Below, in pieces: positions 13,695 through 15,990 of a stretch of DNA of 15,990 nucleotides (the stretch's first letter is position 1; every line of letters begins with the position of its first letter). Source of the stretch: Actinomycetes bacterium (GTDB taxonomy: Bacteria; Actinomycetota; CALGFH01); NCBI GenBank assembly GCA_030152105.1, contig JASLIH010000526.1, forward strand, positions 1 through 15,990, read 5' to 3'. A program made the position numbers and the translations under genes. The notes under the pieces were generated by a model that searched no databases, was not told where the DNA came from, and worked only from the letters and a program-made list of their open reading frames with translations.

Positions 13695-14921
13695 ATGCGG
13701 GAGGATGGGGTGCCGGCGGATCCACAGGGTCCACAGGGCCCGCTAGGTCGACAGACCCTTGAGCGGCTGCTGTCGGCCGAGGGTCGAGCGCTGCTGCGGC
13801 TCCTCCCCGAGGGGCCGCTCGACCCGGGGGAGGCCTTGGGGGTCGGGACCCGGCTGCGGGAGCGGTTTCCGGCTGAGCTGGTCGCGGCGGCGCTGGCCCA
13901 GCAGGAGCTGCGGGTCCGGGGGGCGGCCAAGTTCTCGGCGGCGGGCAGGATGTGGTTCACCCGTGAGGGGCTGGAGCAGGCGTCGGGGGAGGCGCTGGCC
14001 GGGCACCGGGCGTCCCGGTACGCGGGGTTCGCGGTGGTGGCCGACCTGTGCTGTGGGATCGGGGGCGACCTGTGCGCCCTGGCCCCGGGCCGGGCCGCCC
14101 TGGCCGTCGACCTCGACCCGGTGCACCTGCGCCTGGCCAGGGAGAACACGCGTGTCCACGGCGCCGAGGAGGTGGCCGTGGCCTGCGCCGACGTCCAGGT
14201 CCTGAACCTGCCGTCGTCGCTGGCGGTGTTCGTCGACCCGGCCCGGCGGGCCGGGGGGCGGCGGCTGCCGGCGGGGGAGAGCCGGCCGCCGCTGGCCTGG
14301 TGCCTGGGCCTTGCCGACCGGGTCGCCGCCGTCGGGATCAAGGCCGCCCCCGGCCTCCCGCTGGGACTCGTCCCCTCCGGCTGGGAGGTGGAGCTGCTGG
14401 CCGACCGGCGCAAGCTCAAGGAGGCGGTCCTGTGGTCACCGGCGCTGGCCACCACGACCAGCAGGGCCACCGTCTTCCCCGGCCCCCACACCCTCGAGGC
14501 CCGGCCCGGACCGGCGCTGGCCTGCGCCCCCCCAGGCGCGTTCCTGCTCGACCCGAGCCCGGCCGTGACCCGGGCCGGGCTGGTCGAGGAGCTGGGACGC
14601 GACCTGGGAGCGTGGAAGCTCGACCCGCGGATCGCCTTCCTGTCCGCCGACGAGCCCCTGCGCAGCCCGTTCGGGCGGCCCCTGCGGGTCGAGGCCTCGC
14701 TGGCCTGGAACCTCAAGCGCCTCCGCCAGGTCCTGCGGGAGCGGGGCGTCGGCACCGTCGAGGTCCGCAAGCGCGGGTCGGCCGTTGACGTCGCCGACCT
14801 GACCACCCGGCTGCGGCTGCGGGGCGACGGCCGGGCCGTGGTCGTCCTCACCCGGGTCGCCGACCGGCCCTGGGCGCTGGTCTGCGCCGAGGAGCGGGAC
14901 TTGCCCGGGGCGGTAGCGTGA
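13695..14921 (+). CDS. Class I SAM-dependent methyltransferase with THUMP-like C-terminal domain (408 aa)
   Basis: The N-terminal 110 residues are helical and actinobacterial in character, containing RVRGAAKFSAAGRMWFTREGLEQ when read across 900-990 of the gene region. The Rossmann domain begins with motif I DLCCGIGGD (residues 117-125) and its acidic partner AVDLDPVHL. VDPARR (180-185) stands where RNA/DNA methyltransferases carry their catalytic DPP-like motif. Residues about 352-402 match the THUMP-like tail with TVEVRKRGSAVDVADL and VVVLTRVADRPWALV. Family knowledge: relatives are grouped with RNA-modifying enzymes, but the substrate is not established. Two starts fit: ATG 13695 with GGGGGAG upstream (chosen), or GTG 13710 with GGAGG five bases before it. 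The G-rich site of the longer start can be masked by the hairpin at 13671-13685. It stands 28 bases before the glyoxalase-like gene, so the two may be co-transcribed. Confidence 0.85.
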   Translation: MREDGVPADPQGPQGPLGRQTLERLLSAEGRALLRLLPEGPLDPGEALGVGTRLRERFPAELVAAALAQQELRVRGAAKFSAAGRMWFTREGLEQASGEALAGHRASRYAGFAVVADLCCGIGGDLCALAPGRAALAVDLDPVHLRLARENTRVHGAEEVAVACADVQVLNLPSSLAVFVDPARRAGGRRLPAGESRPPLAWCLGLADRVAAVGIKAAPGLPLGLVPSGWEVELLADRRKLKEAVLWSPALATTTSRATVFPGPHTLEARPGPALACAPPGAFLLDPSPAVTRAGLVEELGRDLGAWKLDPRIAFLSADEPLRSPFGRPLRVEASLAWNLKRLRQVLRERGVGTVEVRKRGSAVDVADLTTRLRLRGDGRAVVVLTRVADRPWALVCAEERDLPGAVA

Positions 14922-14936
14922 GCTGGACCGACCACC

Positions 14937-14942
14937 GGAGGT
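14937..14942 (+). promoter_or_regulatory. Ribosome binding site GGAGGT deciding the VOC-protein start
   Basis: GGAGGT overlaps the in-frame GTG at 14941, which therefore cannot be the start. The GTG at 14950, seven bases after the site, is the likely initiator. Confidence 0.65.
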
Positions 14943-14949
14943 GACGCAC

Positions 14950-15312
14950 GTGAGCGACCAGGCACCGGCGATCGCCGGCATTGCCGCGCTGGCCATCGAC
15001 TGTCACGACCCGCCGGAGCTGGCCCGCTGGTGGAGCCGCCTGCTCGGCGGCACGGTCGAGGTCGTCGCCGACGGCGACGCCACCCTGCACACCCCCGGCG
15101 GCCTGGCCATCGACTTCGCCAGGGTCCCGGAGGCCAAGTCGGTCAAGAACCGGCTGCATCTCGACCTGCGCAGCACCGACCTGGCCGCGGCGACCGAGCA
15201 GGCGGTCGCCCTCGGCGCCACCCGGGCCGACGACATCTACGACGGCGGCAAGTGGCAGGTGCTGCGCGACCCCGAGGGTAACGAGCTCTGCCTCCTGCGC
15301 CCCCGGCCCTGA
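14950..15312 (+). CDS. Glyoxalase/VOC-fold protein (120 aa)
   Basis: This small cytoplasmic protein has two beta-alpha-beta-beta-beta units typical of the vicinal oxygen chelate fold. The first runs from ALAIDCHDPPELARWWSRLLG to GLAIDFARV. The second runs from RLHLDLRS through ATEQAVALGA to DPEGNELCLL, the usual closing motif. It resembles the actinobacterial Glyoxalase_6-like group, whose members often have no proven activity. One His (in RLHLDL) and a Glu (in EGNELC) could be metal ligands, but a full set is not certain. Relatives include lyases, dioxygenases and drug-binding resistance proteins, so no reaction is assigned. The GTG at 14950 is chosen because GGAGGT lies seven bases upstream. 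It follows the methyltransferase gene and precedes the SARP-type gene by 16 bases. Confidence 0.85.
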   Translation: MSDQAPAIAGIAALAIDCHDPPELARWWSRLLGGTVEVVADGDATLHTPGGLAIDFARVPEAKSVKNRLHLDLRSTDLAAATEQAVALGATRADDIYDGGKWQVLRDPEGNELCLLRPRP

Positions 15313-15328
15313 CCACCCGGCCCGCCCG

Positions 15329-15990
15329 ATGGCATCGGCGACGCTCCGCATCCGGCTTCTCGGCGAGCTCGACCTTCGCCGGGACGAGGTCGCGGTGCCG
15401 CCGCTCGGCTCGGCCAGGGCCGAGTCGCTGCTCGCCTACCTGCTGCTGCACCGCGAAGCGGCCCAGCCGCGCCAGCGACTGGCCTTCCTGCTGTGGCCCG
15501 ACTCCAGCGACCCCCAGGCCCGGACCAACCTGCGCCACCTGCTGCACAACCTGCGGCGGGCCCTTCCCGACCCCGACCGGTTCCTCGAGGTGACCCAGCG
15601 GACGCTCAGGTGGCGCGACGACGCCTCCTGGTGGCTGGACGTCGCCGCCTTCGAGGACGCGGTCTCCCGGGCCGGGCAGGCCGGGCAGGCGGTGCCAGCC
15701 CTCCAGGAGGCGGTCGAGCTGTACGGCGGCGACCTGCTCCAGAGCAGCTACGACGAGTGGCTGCTGGAGGAGCGGGAGCGGCTGCGCCGGCGCTACCTCG
15801 AGGCCCTGGAGCGGCTGGCCGAGCTGCTGGAGGCCGGGCGCGAGCACGCCAGGGCGATCGGCTACGCCGAGCGGCTCCTGCGCGAGGACCCGCTGCGGGA
15901 GGCGACCTACCGGCTCCTGATGCGGCTCCACGACGCCCGCGGCGACCGGGCCAGGGCGCTGCGGACCTACCACGCCTGCGCGGCCACCCT
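15329..15990 (+). CDS. SARP/AfsR-type transcriptional regulator with BTAD domain (3' truncated by window edge)
   Basis: The frame opens at ATG 15329 and stays open to the window end, giving the first 220 residues. Residues about 5-95 are an OmpR-type winged helix: IRLLGELDLRRDE, then a helix pair with LLAYLLLHREAAQPRQRLA and FLLWPDSSDPQARTNLRHLL. Residues about 100-220 are the helical bacterial transcriptional activator domain, with AVELYGGDLL, EWLLEERERLRRRYLEALE and AIGYAERLLREDPLREATYR. Family knowledge: these regulators bind direct heptameric repeats and activate secondary metabolism or stress genes. Many larger ones continue into an NB-ARC/ATPase and TPR region, which would lie beyond the edge here. 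No Shine-Dalgarno is seen in the 16 bases after the VOC stop, so initiation may be coupled to that gene or weak. Its targets cannot be told from this window. Confidence 0.88.
   Translation, partial: MASATLRIRLLGELDLRRDEVAVPPLGSARAESLLAYLLLHREAAQPRQRLAFLLWPDSSDPQARTNLRHLLHNLRRALPDPDRFLEVTQRTLRWRDDASWWLDVAAFEDAVSRAGQAGQAVPALQEAVELYGGDLLQSSYDEWLLEERERLRRRYLEALERLAELLEAGREHARAIGYAERLLREDPLREATYRLLMRLHDARGDRARALRTYHACAAT

Noticed and set aside
10253..14965. A reverse-strand open frame of about 1570 codons lying over the permease, both ATPases and the methyltransferase
   Set aside because: Low-complexity Arg/Ser/Pro/Gly-rich translation with no motif. It runs opposite to four genes with clear catalytic motifs and is a by-product of strong GC bias at third codon positions.

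Overview
The window is very GC-rich, uses GTG and TTG starts freely, and packs genes tightly with ATGA/GTGA stop-start overlaps. Its gene types are a diverged FtsH-like protease, a WXG-type protein, a BTAD/SARP-type regulator and a THUMP-like methyltransferase. Together these point to a chromosomal segment of an actinobacterium (Actinomycetota), perhaps a deep-branching or uncultured lineage. I see no tRNA, rRNA, CRISPR array, transposase, integrase or phage gene, so it reads as ordinary chromosome rather than a mobile island. All functions below are assigned by eye from motifs; no database search was possible.

Left part (1-2603, + strand): the C-terminal half of an FtsH-like zinc metalloprotease enters from the left edge. 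It is followed by a small acidic protein of unknown function. Next comes about 350 bases without a convincing gene, holding a possible decayed membrane-protein fragment and a possible promoter. Then there is an orphan WXG-type protein of 380 aa with a glycine-zipper tail, apparently translated through a 13-codon leader ORF.

Middle left (2563-6016, - strand): reading in the direction of transcription, a DUF885-family metallopeptidase-like protein is followed 5 bases later by an M23 (LytM-type) peptidase with no clear signal peptide. About 100 bases further on lies fdhD, the sulfurtransferase for formate dehydrogenase maturation. The fdhD gene collides tail-to-tail with the WXG gene, overlapping it by 41 bases.

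Middle right (6155-13576, + strand): this five-gene unit is the most interesting part. Two paralogous membrane-anchored beta-propeller-like proteins are followed by a 1053-aa FtsX/MacB-type permease made of two fused FtsX units, and then by two different ABC ATPases. Stop-start overlaps or short gaps link all of them. A 17-codon ORF bridges the second propeller gene and the permease with an ATGA overlap at each end. The first ATPase ends in what looks like an AbrB/SpoVT-type swapped-hairpin domain. The simplest reading is a cell-envelope ABC machine (mechanotransmission or extracytoplasmic release) with dedicated external propeller partners; its substrate is unknown.

Right part (13695-15990, + strand): a SAM-dependent methyltransferase with a THUMP-like C-terminus, a small glyoxalase/VOC-fold protein, and the N-terminal part of a SARP/AfsR-type regulator that runs off the right edge. 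A repeat- and hairpin-rich spacer separates these from the ABC operon.
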